From Dermatemys mawii (taxonomy: Eukaryota > Chordata > Testudines > Dermatemydidae), in assembly GCA_007922305.1 (NCBI GenBank), contig ML677326.1:59662870-59726869 (forward strand): DNA of 64,000 bases, written 5' to 3'. The stretch's first letter is position 1; each line of letters begins with the position of its first letter. Position numbers and translations under genes: made by a program. The notes below the pieces were generated by a model. It was not told the DNA's origin. It did no database searches and saw only the letters and a list, made by a program, of their open reading frames with translations. Positions 1-12,680 of this stretch are shown piece by piece.

Positions 1-3000
1 TACTTGACCAACTTCTATTGGGGAAAGAGAGAAACTTTTGAGTTTGTTCAGAGTTCTTCAGGTTGATCCCAGAGCCAGAAAGAGTATGGAAAGGCTTTGA
101 GGCATGACACTGATCTCTAGCTAGAAGAAGGTGCATTGTGTTGCTCAATATGCATCCCTCTAGCAAAATAATGCATGTGTCCACACTGCAAACAAAGGTG
201 TAATTTTTAGCCCAAACAGCCATACCTGCTGCTTTACTCTAGCTAGTGAAACTAAAAACAACAGTAAAGACACAGCAGTGCAGGTTATTATAAGTCTCTG
301 CCGGAAACCCAGATACATACTTGTGGTGCTGGCTTATGCCAGGTTCTGTGCCACTGTGTCTTTGCAGTTTTATTTTTAGCTGTGCTACTTAGACTGAAGC
401 TACCATGGATATGCCTACTCAAGCTGCAATCACACCTTTGAGGGTGTAGGTATATCATTAGAGAACATTGACAGGCCACAAAAGATTCTAACTTGGGAAG
501 ATGGTGGTCCTAGTGTCATAGATCTCAAAAGTGGCTGGGTGGTAAAGTGGGAAGAAAGAGGACAGATGTGCAGTGGTCATTAGGGAAAGAAGTTTCTGGG
601 GAAACATCAATGAATTTGCTAAGGCAAGGCACAATCATCTACAGAGACAAGAGTTCCCACTCTCAGTGCACAACCATAACTGTCCTGTGGGAATGATTTA
701 TTCTTCACTGGGTGGCACTGCTGTGTCATAGAGTAGATTTTCTATATCATCCTAACGGGGATGGTTGTTAATGCTAAATTACAGATGATTCCAGTTGCAC
801 TCCTGCTTATGCTCATCTGAATAGCAAGAATCCCTTACTAATTAGTGTAATTGCAATGACTATGTCACAGGAATGAATAATAAGCACCTTAATAATATTT
901 TTGTTGTGTTGGTTTGTATCCATCTCATGATTAAAGCTGATCATAAAATAAATAGTCCATTAGTTTTTTCAGTCCTTTTTAATATTGTTCTAGATACCTG
1001 AGACCAGGAGAGAGAAAAGAGAGAATAACCTTGACTTACCAGTTTTTATTGAAGAGTGTATAACCCTGTTGCCATGGAGATCAGCATTTAACTTGCAGAC
1101 ATGACTCATTCCTGCCAAAGCTTCTGTAAAGGCAGCACCTTAACAGAGAGTCAGGCAGATGTTTGATTATAATAAATACCTTAATAAACTATGGGGAAAA
1201 ATCTTTATTTGCATTTACCATTCAAATGTTCACTCTGAGAGTAGGAGAGAAAAAGGTAGAAAATGGAGAAATTAGATGTATCCTGTCTCAAATTCCTGGT
1301 TAAAGCTTACAAAGAGTTGCACCTTTCAAAGACAGTCTTTGCTTCTGTTTTACCACAGGTTTTTTAGAGGATTTTTTTGGGAGAAGAAATTTAATGCAAG
1401 TTGCCTGATCTTAGTTGGGTTGAGGAACATAAAACAATTTTGCCCATTGGAGAAGTGCTTTAGAAGTCTGATCAGAAAAAGCTAATGTGCTATAGACTTA
1501 AAGAACAGGAACTTAGTTCTGAGTAACCCTGTAGAAATGAGTCACTATCTACCCTAGGTTTGGAGTGATGGAGTTTAAATGCTCTTGTTTATATTTACCT
1601 ACTTAAAGAGGAGGGATAGATTTTTCTGCTGCCCGGCATATCTGCTGGGCACCTGGGTTGGAACAGGAGGAACTGATTGAAGCTTCCTGATCTGTTGGCA
1701 AGTCTTACACCAGCTCTGGAGTAGTTTAGCGCAACATCACAGCTCCATTGCTGAGTTTTCCAGGTGCAGAAGTGAGGGTTTGACTCTAAAGGCTTTCTTT
1801 TGTTTTGAGTTTGTCAAGAGCTGGAGTCCCACTGACCAACAATCACTTTGCAGGGAAAGAAGGTTCCAGCTATTACAGTTCTTTCTTCCAATTAGCTGGA
1901 GGAGCCAAACATTTGGACTTCGTAGAAAAATTAAGACAATGGGGCTTGGCCGCTGGATATAGAGTTCTAATGTACAGGAGCTCTCCTTCCCACAAGCACA
2001 ACTGCTATTATTCAGGTTATATTTAGCCTTCTGGATAATAAACGGACTAGAATGCTGACTATATTTTTATTGGCTAATACCCCAACCACTTATCTTTGTC
2101 TAGTCTCTCTAGGCATAATTTAAGCTGAGTTCACTAGCATGTATGTGTTGGAGAGGAGAGGATGTGCCCTCTATGCCACCCATGGTGGATGAAAATTTGG
2201 GTCCGCTCCAGCATGGGGTTCACCTCCTCCCAGCCCTTTGGGGCAGTTTGCTCACTGAGGAAGGAAGGGGTGAGCAGTTCATGTTCATAAGGACTGTAAT
2301 TGTTGTTAGACCTTTTAAAGGCCAGGCAAGCAGATAAACTCCATGCACTGTTCCAAACCTTCTGTCCCCAAAAAATGCACGCATGTACCGGGCTGAATCT
2401 GGTACTTAAGTGACAAAGCCAGCACTAGAATGTTGGAAAATATTATCATATTCCTGCTTGTAGAAAGGACAACAGTAGCTCAGATCTGTAAGCATGTGTA
2501 CACTTCAAAAGAGAAAATGTCAGCCCTGCAATTATTGGGGATTATTTTATTTCTTCTTTCATTGTGCATAGAGGGTATTCATCAAACCAGAAGGCAAGAG
2601 TACCTTTCTCATTTGATTAATTTGTCATAAGCATAAGATTTGTGGAAGTTTCTATCCTCATCTCTCCTCCCCCTAACTCTGCTAGTCTCTCTCTTCCATG
2701 GGTGAGCAAGCTGATGAGAAATATATACAGCACTGCATGGCTGCATTACAGTTCCACAGCTCCATTTCATTGTCATCTTTGATGGTAAAAAGTTCATTTC
2801 ACTGTAGATTAAATCAGGACAGCAACCTTTCCAGCTAGACCCACCAGATGGAACCACACCAGCCACTGTACAAATATTTTGCCCTTGAATGTTACCAAGA
2901 AACTATTTTTTGTAAGTGTAAGAAGAAACCATAGTTGTAGATTCTAACACAGGGAGAATTATTGGATCACATACACCAATTGTCATGTATGGGATAGCAT

Positions 3001-3614
3001 AAGATTAGATTAAAGGGAAAGTGGATGTTGAAATGACTGAGCATAAAGTTAAACTCTTTAAGGACTGATAAACTTCATGGAGTACTGAAATTAAGTTTCC
3101 ATACATCTTCTTAATTGTAAAATTGGAAGAGCACACTGGAGTCACCAACCTCTCTTGTGAGATATAACTCTTTCCCCTGTTGTCTTCTGTGTTCCTGACA
3201 TTTTCTGTAATGGGTCTAACATGGCCCTTCTTAATAAATAATACATTCCAATTGTTTTGCTAGTATGTCTGCAAATTGTAAAAAAAATTAAATGAGGGAA
3301 GCAAGTGTCTGTGATGTCTGCATTACAAAGTACTGATAGATATAATCCACTGCCAGATGGCTTTGTCTGACTAACTTGCACAGTAGTCAGTGAAACGCCT
3401 CATGTAAATGTCTGAAAACTGGACCCATAATTCCATATCTTTGTAGCCCACTTCTGAATTATATTTTTCTCTATTACCTCACTATTCCTCTGAAAATCTG
3501 ATGAGGTTATCTCCATGTAACAAAACATAGTAAAACAGTGAATTTAGGGACGTGGCTGTTTTTGTATAAGGGAGAGAAAACCCTCTTGCATACAAATTAT
3601 AGACAAAAGTAAAA
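1..3614. other. Unassigned noncoding stretch
   Basis: AT-rich sequence without a coding region I can defend. The longest item of interest is an open frame at 1805-2026 (+), discussed under findings. No tandem array, transposon end pair or RNA gene was recognised. Given the exon-like segments further along on the + strand, this may be intron or intergenic DNA. Confidence 0.4.
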
Positions 3615-3931
3615 GGTAGAGGTGCGCAGAGGACAGAAATTCTGTTTAATGGAGCATTTTGAGGCTTTGAAGTTTGACTTCATTCAAGATCAGAAGAAAA
3701 ACTGTTTTATTTCAATTTTAAGTTTGTGTTATTAATTTATAATCTTTAATACGGTACAAAATAAATTGAAGTAACATATTTTAAAGAAAGGAGACTGGTC
3801 CATTCCAAAAGTGTCGGAACAGGATGTTTTGGTCCTGCTTTATATTGTCAAAACTTTTCGTTGATGAATTTTGATGAATAGCATATTCTGACAGAATTTG
3901 ATTCCATCAAAGTTTCTCCATCAAGCTCTAG
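3615..3931. repeat. AT-rich dispersed repeat ending in AGCTCTAG
   Basis: A run of T- and A-rich sequence begins near GTAGAGGTGCGC and ends CAAGCTCTAG, so its outer bases are roughly inverted (TAGAG.../...CTCTA). The same style of sequence ending GCCCAGCTCTAG occurs at about 5615-5932. This looks like one old nonautonomous family. The class is not established and I found no clear target duplication. Confidence 0.35.
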
Positions 3932-5614
3932 ATATTTTTTTTAAAAGATTGGATTGAACTGATTTTTCCATGCAACACAGAACTGGTTAGTAATTGTAAT
4001 AGTCTACATTTGGTCAATAATGTGTATCAATAAAAATAACGAGTAAAAAACAATTGACTGAGCTAATGATGACAGCAGGTAGAGTTTTATCCTAAGGTTT
4101 AGGGAACCCTTTTAGGGTTGCATACAAAAAAATGAGAACCCCTATCCCAGGATGTAGGCACCCTTAAGAATAGTTTTAAAATATCATTTTTATGATTTTT
4201 CAAGTTTATCAATTCATGTAGCCAGCAATGGTCAGAAAAAAAAAATCTCAAATCCTCTCATCATTTTCCGACTTCCCTTCCCCAATCATTCCGCAAGAGC
4301 CAGGAAAAATTGCATGGTCTTAGCAGCATACTCTGATGGTCAGCATTCTGGGGCTGTTTCAGACCAAGGGGAGGAGTGAGTTCCAAGTCTGAGGGGAACT
4401 ACATAGAAAGCTATGTAGGCATCTGCCTTTTCTAGAGGACTCCGACATGCGCACCTCTGCTGCCCTGAACTGTGAGGGTATGGTGTCTTGCAAGCAGGCA
4501 GGCCTAGGGCATTTAAGGCTGAATAGATTGACAAGCATTTAAAATTAACCTGGAAACCGGTAGGCAAATAGTTCTAATCATAGACCACAAGTATAATATG
4601 CTCATGGGGAGATGCCCTGCTTAACAAATGAGCTACTGTGTTCTTCACTGGTTCTGTTAACATCATCCATTTATTCTGTAGCTCAATGTAGGATGCATTG
4701 CTCTAACCTAATCTCAAGGTGACAAAGGCATGGATGGCATCATACACGATAAAGGGCCAAGAAGTTTTGATTACAAGTAAAGAGAAAAAAATCTGCCTTG
4801 GCAATTGCTGCTAATTGGTTACCTAACAGCAGTGGGGAAACAAGCCTTAGATTATGAACTCAAAAAACAATAAAATGCAGACACACCTTTAATCACAGAT
4901 GGGTATTAACTGGAAGCTGGGGTGAAGAGGTTTCACCTAGTCAAACAACATCACTTCAGTTTTATTGAGCCTCAGCGTGCTATCTTTTATTCTCCAGTCT
5001 TGGATGACACTAGGTAAAATAAGGTGAATGACATAATATTGTCTATTGAACCTACTTCTGTAGGTGAGAGACACAAGGTTTTGAGCTTTGAGCTTACACA
5101 GAGCTTTCCTCTACAACAACACCGCAGCCACTAGGTAAGGCATTCGAAGCTTTGACTGGGTTAAATGAGATGGAAATGTACAATTAGGTATCAATACCGT
5201 ACTGAACACACTGCAATACAGGGGCCATCCTTAACTCACCAAGAGGCCCATATACTTCTTAAACAAGAGAGGAAAAGAGATTGAACCCTGCAGAGCAAAG
5301 TTAAGAGCAATTTTCCATCCCCTCTCTTGGGGAATATGCAGCAAGAAAGAAATGCAAGCCAACCAAAAGCAAGCCCTGCTCATCCCTTCTGTGACCTGCA
5401 AGTCTATCACAACCTTTTAACTAGTTTTAATTCAGAATGAAATATTATTAGATACAGGGCAGCACTTGGTCAGGCTGTAAATACCAAGGAATGATTGCTT
5501 GAGCAACAGCTGCATATACGGTTCTTTAAGAGAAGCTGGCCACCAGTCTTCCACCAGACAGGCACTGCTAATCTCAGTAATGAGCCCAGTTCTTTCCAGT
5601 GGCCGTCAGAAAAT
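3932..5614. other. Unassigned noncoding stretch
   Basis: No gene, RNA gene or transposon ends recognised. Small open frames here have no protein-like features. Confidence 0.4.
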
Positions 5615-5932
5615 GGTGAAAATATTTGAAGTTATTTCACAGGGATCCAAGTACACCCATTTTCTAATTTTTTTTTGTTTTAGTGGCATTTTTATTAAAA
5701 ACATTATTGAAATTCTTATCAAAATGGTTACAAAATATTTCATTTATCAAAAAGCCAGGTTTTGGTAAAGAGAAACATTGAGAACTGTTTTGATTTGAAA
5801 TTTTTTTTTTCAAAATTTGTGACTAAGCTTTTTTTTGGGGAAAAAATCCAACAGTGGACAAAGTAATTTTGTTTTCGGAAAAGGTCATTTGTTTGTTAAA
5901 AATTGTGTCTGAAAATATTTGCCCAGCTCTAG
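5615..5932. repeat. AT-rich dispersed repeat ending in AGCTCTAG
   Basis: Long T runs and A runs alternate, with several near-palindromic TTTT/AAAA blocks, ending TTTGCCCAGCTCTAG. It resembles the copy at 3615-3931 in composition and 3' terminus. The 5' boundary is a guess. Similar T-rich blocks at about 21440-21860 and 56570-57490 may belong to the same group. Confidence 0.35.
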
Positions 5933-6763
5933 TTATCACACAAAGTGTTCGCAGCATATTCAGTATTTTAGAGTAGTGATTGATACTCTCATGTTCCTTC
6001 ATTATATTGTCCTGCCATGTGGAGGCAGAGTTCTTTCCAGTTAGGCACAATTTTATCTACAAAATAAGAATTTTTCCATACAATGGTAGGCATTTAATTT
6101 GATAGTGTAGATTGATACCGGTTTACCGATATGTTATATACCATGAATTGTTACTTTTAACATCCTCTTCACTTTAATTACAACATTTTTGTGCAGTTTA
6201 CACAGGCATTGAGGCCAGGTTTCCACAAATCCATCTCACCGAAGATGTGCTCCAAGCCACATATTGCAAAGTGTAAATTATCTCAAACCATGTGAATGAG
6301 GCAGATCCTCTGTGCATGTAAACTGCTGCACTGATATCAGCTAAGGATTTGGCCTAAACACTGTTGGTGGAGCAATGCCCGATGGTCTTATATTCTTTCT
6401 GGAAGCTACAAAGCATACATGAAAAAAGCTGGAGATAAACTGCAGATTAAAAAGCTGGAGAAACTATCCCCTTAAGGATGCCCTCTAATAAAAAAAGAAA
6501 AAATGTGCTCTCTATTCTGAATGGGAATGATGATTAGAATATAATTTTATTGCTGTTTTGAGGCCTGCAGATAAAATGGAGCCAGCCAGACAACATGGTT
6601 TTCTACAGCAACAGAAAGAGGCAAAACATAACATATTAACTGCAATTTAAAACACTAATTAAAATGGCCCATGAATGAGTAAATAACTAATTTCAATGGT
6701 AATTTTTAAGAACTAGAGCCCATTAAGACAAACAAAAACATTTTTCGTCTATGACTGTGGTCC
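5933..6763. other. Unassigned noncoding stretch
   Basis: Nothing recognised apart from simple AT-rich sequence. Confidence 0.4.
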
Positions 6764-6940
6764 CCAAACTGTGAGGTGCACCCTCCTAGGGGGGTTCAGA
6801 GGAATGAGGGGTGCCCTTTTTGCAGCTGTGACCCCCACTCTCGGCCCCCGGTTTCTACTTCTGGCTGCGGCTCTGCTCCTGGCTACAGCTCCGCTCCCAG
6901 GGGTGGACATAGCCACATTCTATTACTGCAAGGCAGCTGG
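6757..6940. repeat. hAT-type element fragment (one end)
   Basis: CTGTGGTCCCCAAACTGTG followed by a GC-rich interior resembles the terminal sequence of hAT-family MITEs, which commonly begin CAGTGGTYCYCAAAC. The opposite terminus is not visible. The fragment runs into Penelope-derived sequence on the - strand. The call rests on the look of the end only. Confidence 0.4.
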
Positions 6941-6949
6941 GATAGAGGG

Positions 6950-7580
6950 TTGTTAGTGGGTATAAATCTAGTGTCTCTTATTCAGTCCGTGATTTTCAGT
7001 ATCTTGCAGCATTATGAATTTAAGCTCCCCAGGCTCATCTTGTGAAAATGTTTTGTGGTTTCCTTTGAGGATGAGGACTGAGAGGTCAGATATAGAGTGA
7101 TTGCTTTGTGAGAAGTGCTCACCCACAGGTGATGTGGTGTTTGTCTTTTATCATTTTCCTGTGCGAGTTCATTCAAGTACCTAGTTATTGTCTGGTTTCA
7201 CCCACATAGTTGCTATTGGGGCATTTAGTGCACTGAATGAGGCACACCACAAGTTGTGATAGACATGGAGGACCCACGAGTCTTGAAAGATGTGTGTGGG
7301 GAGGGGAATTGATCAATGTAGCAGTGGAGATATGTCTGTGGGTTTTGCATCTGTTGTTCCAGCAGGGTCTGGTGCTGCTTTGAGTTGGTGTGTCTTGGTC
7401 TGTGGGGAGCTTGCTTCTCATGATGAGTTGAAGAGGTTGGGGTTATTTAAAGGCCAGAAGAGGACGTTCACGAAAGTTTTCTTTCAGGATGGGCTCCCCA
7501 TCAATTCTGGGTGCAGTGTGGGCTAGCAGCATGCGTAATTATGCAGAATTCTAGACAGACTGTTGAAGTGCGCGCTGACA
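6950..7580 (-). pseudogene. Degenerate Penelope-like GIY-YIG nuclease fragment
   Basis: Reading the - strand, the part around 7220-7240 encodes CLIQCTKCPNSNYVGETRQ, the start of a GIY-YIG endonuclease core as found at the C-terminus of Penelope-like reverse transcriptases. It is preceded by the basic, cysteine-bearing linker (RPCWNNRCKTHRHIST), where one expected cysteine has become histidine. After a stop, the downstream part (GEHFSQSNHSISDLSVLILKG, then LKFIMLQDTENHGLNK) follows the usual family order. Stops and frame changes show it is dead. Sequence style differs from the better-kept element at 22480-25440, so it is a second Penelope family. No reverse transcriptase domain remains. Confidence 0.75.
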
Positions 7581-9189
7581 TGGGTTCACTCTTCTGGTAC
7601 CCAAGCTAGTTAGATTGAAGAGAGCTCAGTTATGTCTCCATGAACTACAGTCACTCCCTCGGTCTGCAGGGCAGAACTGCCCCCTTGTCTACTCCACATC
7701 AGTGTTGGCACTACACCCACCTGCTTGACAATATCAGGCTTCCTCATGAACTCAAATACTTTGCTTACAAACGCAGTTATCAGGTTTCTTTCATGTAAGC
7801 AGCACTTATGAAGTGAAATGAGTGCTGCACGTACAACACTTTGCATAGGTTTTGGGTCAGACACTTAAGAGCCTGGTTCTGTCCCCATTACACAATGCGT
7901 CGTACATAACTCCATGAATAGTCCCAGTGAAACCAATGCAATACACAAGGTACGGAAAGAGTCTCGTAACTGGGAACTTCAGTCCTTCTAAGTATTTGCT
8001 CACCCTGAGAACAGCTTAGGTATGTTTCAGGGTGGAAGCTCCACTCCTGCAACTTAAGTGTATGCAACTAAACTTCAGTAGCTGGGTGTTTGCTACAATA
8101 GGGTTTACCTGTACTCCAAATTCACCTTGCTGAGAGCGGAATTTGGCAATTTACACTTCTATAACACTCTTCCCAAAGAAGCCACAGAGTGCTGTACACA
8201 TTATTTCCAGCAGTTAAGAACAGTTAAAAGCAACAATAACCCAGTTTTGAATTGCCGCACAGATTAAGCATTACAAATGGCACAAGGAAGCATATTTCAA
8301 AGTCGAAGAGCACAATTGCTCAAAAGCTTCGGTTTCTATTGTCATGGGACTATAAATAGGACAGATTTAAGAGACCAACTGATTGAATAATTAATGAACA
8401 ATGATAGGGTATAATGAATCAATTAGGTCAATAAGGGTCACACCATACAGTGTGAGGGAGGAAAAAAACACCTTAGTGAAAATAAAGACATTGAAAAACA
8501 AGTTGTGGTTCAGTCAGGGTATTTTATTTTATTTTTATCATTGAGAGAGGCTAGTGAATGCGACTAAATTTGCAGGGGATGCAGGAATCCTATACTCTGT
8601 GCAATACAAAGATAGACACTCAAATCAGTAGAGGTCCTGTGGTTTACACCACCCGAGGGCCATTACACTGCAGTCTTTGAAGCCTGTATAACAAAGTACT
8701 TTTCGCTGGAACTATAATCTTACTACACTCTTATACCGTATGTGTGTGTGTGTGTTTATTCCCTCTCCCATTTTTCCTTCCTCTCAGGTAAAAAGGGAAA
8801 GATTTCAGTCTTATAAAAGAATGAGAAACCTCCTACTAAACTCCACTAATGTTGTAGAGTAAAAGGTGTTATGGGATAATTCCCAGGATAAGTCATTTAG
8901 CCCAGATCAGCTATTTTTAAAATACTCAGAGGTCGTGAGTTTGGAAATGGTCTCCAAACCTCATAAGAACTGTCAGATTCATTTTTCATCCTTGCGTGAG
9001 GTTTCTTTTATGCATGAACAGGATTTCTAAAAGTGGTGATCTCAAGTATCTTAATGATGATGGGGAAAATCTTTTATCTTGCTCATCAGCATCACTTTCC
9101 ATGCTACACAAAGTGATAGTCTCAGGGAGGCTTGGTTGAAGAAGCGAACATACTTAGCAATCGTTAATTATGGGAAGCACTGCACCCAG
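7581..9189. other. Unassigned noncoding stretch with short GT repeat
   Basis: No coding region recognised. A short GT microsatellite lies near 8740-8754. The sequence around 8190-8200 (GAGTGCTGTACA) resembles the extreme 3' end of L2-type repeats but is too short to call. Confidence 0.35.
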
Positions 9190-9390
9190 TAGATAAAGCA
9201 CCAGATTAGGTAATAGGAGGGCTATAACTAGCTGCCACAGAACTGCTGTGTAACCTTAGGCAAGTCACTTAATCACTCTTGCCTCTCTGTGAGTAAAACA
9301 AAGATAATGATGCTTACCAACTTTAGTAAAGTGCTTTGAGATATACAGATGAAAAGTACCCACATAGGTATCAATGGTATTATTATTTTA
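9190..9390 (+). repeat. MIR/CORE-SINE-like fragment
   Basis: Contains TGTGTAACCTTAGGCAAGTC, ACTTAATC and a downstream TAAAGTGCTTTGAGATATAC block, the arrangement typical of MIR-type CORE-SINEs (core followed by an LINE2-like tail). Diverged, with no clean poly-A or target duplication. Confidence 0.65.
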
Positions 9391-11576
9391 ATTGTTGTTG
9401 CAGTATTTTAATCGAGAAAAAGGCTTCACTGAGAATAGTTTTAATCCTGTTTTTGGGTGCATTGTGTTTGGGGTGGGGATGCCTAATTAAAATAAGTCAT
9501 ATAATTCTAGTAACATGTTTTCCAGGTGCATATTTCTAAATTTTAATGTACACTGAAAGAAATAGTGTTAAAGATAGAAAAGAGTTAGGAAAAATATAAG
9601 CAGCATCAAGCTTCTTCGGTAAAAGTTTCACCCTAACGAGTAATCGCTTGGAAACAGCATGTCCCACATTGGACAATTCAAGGTAGGTCTGAGGTGCAGC
9701 CCTCCATCAGGTCTCTTCACTTAAAAATAGGTAGTTTTATGTAATAAAGCCATGTTTCTCTCACTTACCTTTTACTTATGAGAAACTTGTTTTCATCATT
9801 TGGTTCATTTCTTCATTGTCCCTTTAAAGAAAACTCTAATCAGTAAATATGGTATGAAGAATGGCTGGATGCTACAGTACATAAAATAATGTAGTAAGGG
9901 TTTTATAGCTGTATTGTAATTGAGCCACCTAGACCTGGTTGGTTAATTAATATTCTTTCCTTTGAAATGCATTTTGGCTGTTAGACAAGTACTTGGCCAC
10001 CTAGAGTCTTTCATCTCTGACGTTAATTGACTATTGTCTGCCAATTACTGTGACATGCTGGAATCCAAAGTGAATTATTCTGGTTTCCAAAACAAATTAA
10101 TTTGTCTTCCAAATTAAAGAATGCAAATATACTGATAATTCATAGAGAAAAAGATGAATGTGTGTCACACTCAGAATTTAAAGTTGGAAGGAGTATATGG
10201 AAAGACAATGACAAAGATAACCTCTTTTCCTATGATTCCCTCTACTCTTGATCATGGCAATTTGCTGCAATTTATGTGTGAACCATCAGGAACATTCGTA
10301 CAGGGGAAGTACAGTACAGGGAAGTAATTATGAGGGTCGAATGTTCAGGGGAGAAAAATCCATTAGCTGCTAGTGTGAGCCTTAAAATACACTAAACAGT
10401 GGAAGGGCTCATCTCAAATAAGAAAAAACTAAGGAGAAAATACACCCCAGTGTGCAAAATAAGTTAATTTCATGTCTGCATCCCAGAATATCCAGAGAAC
10501 AAAGAGTTTAGCAGGACCTAAAGACAACTAGCTCAAAATTCTCCATGGTTCAAGTTTATTTTGATCAGAGTTCAGGATACTAATGAAAAGGAGGCTGCCA
10601 GCCAAGATTGAGTCTGTAGGACATTTGTGTGTGAGAGTTCTATAGATGGGCAAAGCAGCTGTCCATCATGACACTGCCTGGCAAGAAATGAGCCTAGCCA
10701 TTTTATTGCGGTTCCATAAGTTCATGACAGGATGAATAGGTGGGCCTCTACTCACTGGGGACAAAAGCAGCCGACAAATCAGGTGTGAGGCAGAATTAGC
10801 ATAGTTGGTTGATCTCTGTGAATTGCTGTGAGATCATCCTCCACCTCCAGCAACATTTATAGTACTCTGACCTTGCCTGAAGCCATAATATGAGGGGGCA
10901 GGTTATAGGCAGAGATGAGACATTGCTAGAGTTGATTTGCTTAATTATATTGCCTAGGAATGAGGGGTTCCTCTCTTGCCTCTAGTGTGTATATCCTTCA
11001 CAATGCAATAGTCCTTGTATTTTTCCCACTTCAGACTTTATTTCACAACGGCTAGAATATTTGATTTTGGCAGAGTTTCTATCTAAATCTTCGAATAGTT
11101 GTTCTTGATAACTAAAGAGCCTTCTTAGATCTGCCATAAAATGTATTTTTGAGATATTAGGTCTATATGAAATCTCTTAGTTTACATGATGTTTTAGCAT
11201 CGTCAAGGTTTTGTTTGTAAAAGCAGCAGCTGCACATAATAAAAATAATAATAATTCAAACAGAAACTAAAGTCCACTGAAGTAAACGGAAAGATTAATT
11301 GATTAACTTTGATGGCCTCTGGACCAGATCCTAAGGCAACAGACAGAATTTACTGATGGTGAGTATAGCTACTGAATTTATACTAAACTAACAATAAGCA
11401 TTTCTTCAAGATTTCTCTATACAGCCAGTAAAAGTCCTCTGTAACAGCTCCATTTGGTGACTCTCAACAATATAACAGTGCAGCGTGCTGTATTACATTT
11501 CTGTTCAACAGAGCAAGGAGAAAAGTGGAACCTGAAATTTGATGTCCGAGTTAATAAGATTTTCAATTTGTTGTGC
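9391..11576. other. Unassigned noncoding stretch
   Basis: AT-rich sequence without recognised genes or element termini. Confidence 0.4.
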
Positions 11577-11584
11577 CATGTATT

Positions 11585-12256
11585 TAGGGTTGCCAACTTC
11601 TAATTGCACAAAACTGAACTCCCTAGCCATGCCCCTTTCCCAAGGCCCTTCCCTCCACTCACTACAATCCTCCTCCCTCTCTCACTTTCACTGGTCTGGG
11701 GCAGGGAGTGAGGGTGTTGGAGGGGGTAAGGGCACTAACTGGGGGTGCAGGCTCTGGGTTGGGGCCAGAAATGAGGGGTTCAAGGTATGTGGGGGGCTCT
11801 GGGGAGGGACAGGGGGTGAGGGCTCTGGGCTGGGGGTGCTGGCTCTGGGGTGGGGCTGGGGATGAGTGGTTTAGTGTGCAGGAGGGGGCTCCAGGTTGTA
11901 GGGATGGGGCCAAGGAATTCGGAGTGTGGGAGGGGGCTGCGGGTTGGATTGCAGGAGGGGGTGAGGTCTCTGGGATGGAGCCAGGGATGAGGGGTTCAAG
12001 GTGTGGTAGGAGGCTCTGGGCTGGGGCAAGGGGTTGGAATACAGGGGGTGGGGGTGAGGGTTTTGCATTGGGGCTGGGGATGAGGGGTTTGGAGTCTAGG
12101 AGGGGCATCCAGGGGTGGGGGGGCTCAAGGCTGGGGAGGGGGTTGGGATGCAGGTTTACTGGACTTTTAACGGCCCGGTTGGCAGTGCTTATCAGAGTCG
12201 CCGTGGTCTTTTTTTGACTGGGTGTCTGGTCAAAAACCAGACACCTGCCTACCCTA
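11585..12256. mobile_element. hAT-type MITE with G-rich minisatellite core
   Basis: The element begins TAGGGTTGCCAACTTC and ends TGCCTACCCTA, imperfect inverted termini. It is flanked by an 8-bp near-duplication, CATGTATT (11577-11584) and CATATATT (12257-12264), one transition apart, as expected for hAT insertion. The interior is a degenerate tandem array built on GAGGGGTT, GGGCTCTGGG and GGGGTGGGG motifs. Long open frames on both strands inside it come from this low-complexity array and are not genes. No transposase is present, so it depended on an autonomous relative. Confidence 0.7.
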
Positions 12257-12573
12257 CATATATTAGGCCTACTTAGAAAGGATAGTACTGTAGGCACAGT
12301 GAACTCCTTCATACGTAAAAATAAGAGATAACTTGTTGCATTGCTTTTCTGAATCAGCCGATTAGTATTATCCAGAACAGGGATGTATGATGACACAAAA
12401 GCATGCCTTTTATGCTGAAGTGGACAAAATGAGGTTGAAGCGCTGTTAATTAGGAAAATAGAATTAAGCCCACAAGCTGCTTGTTACATTTGCTACATTT
12501 TAAAGAGCAATTTGAATGTTTTTGTACCTACCAGGGTGTTTGTCTTGGTTTTCTGTAGCTGAACAATGCTAAG

Positions 12574-12680
12574 AAAGAAAGATACAAAACCAACAGTTGC
12601 AGTTTTACAACAAAAGCTATCTTTATCAACAGGCACAAAATATCGACGCTCCCCTAGAAGGTCTCCAATATTAAATGAAT
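12574..12680 (+). CDS. Candidate internal exon of an unidentified host gene
   Basis: An open segment of 35 full codons ends at a textbook donor (GAAT then GTAAGT at 12681). The start is set by the AG at 12572-12573, because the AG at 12557-12558, which has the better pyrimidine tract, would bring a TGA into frame. The encoded text is serine/arginine/lysine-rich, including LSLSTGTKYRRSPRRSPILN, and looks like disordered nuclear-type protein. It starts in phase 2 and ends in phase 1, which matches the next candidate exon at 15405. I do not recognise the protein. Confidence 0.4.

Noticed and set aside
5067..5136. Short segment between a possible acceptor and ACTAG/GTAAGG
   Set aside because: The acceptor has a poor pyrimidine tract and the open text is too short to support coding.
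7610..7864. An 84-codon - strand frame upstream of the Penelope fragment
   Set aside because: It is not recognisable as Penelope sequence and lacks other coding evidence.
11662..12396. A 244-codon open frame on - and a 169-codon frame on + over the same bases
   Set aside because: Both arise from the G-rich tandem core of the hAT element. Their proline- or glycine-rich text is repeat translation.
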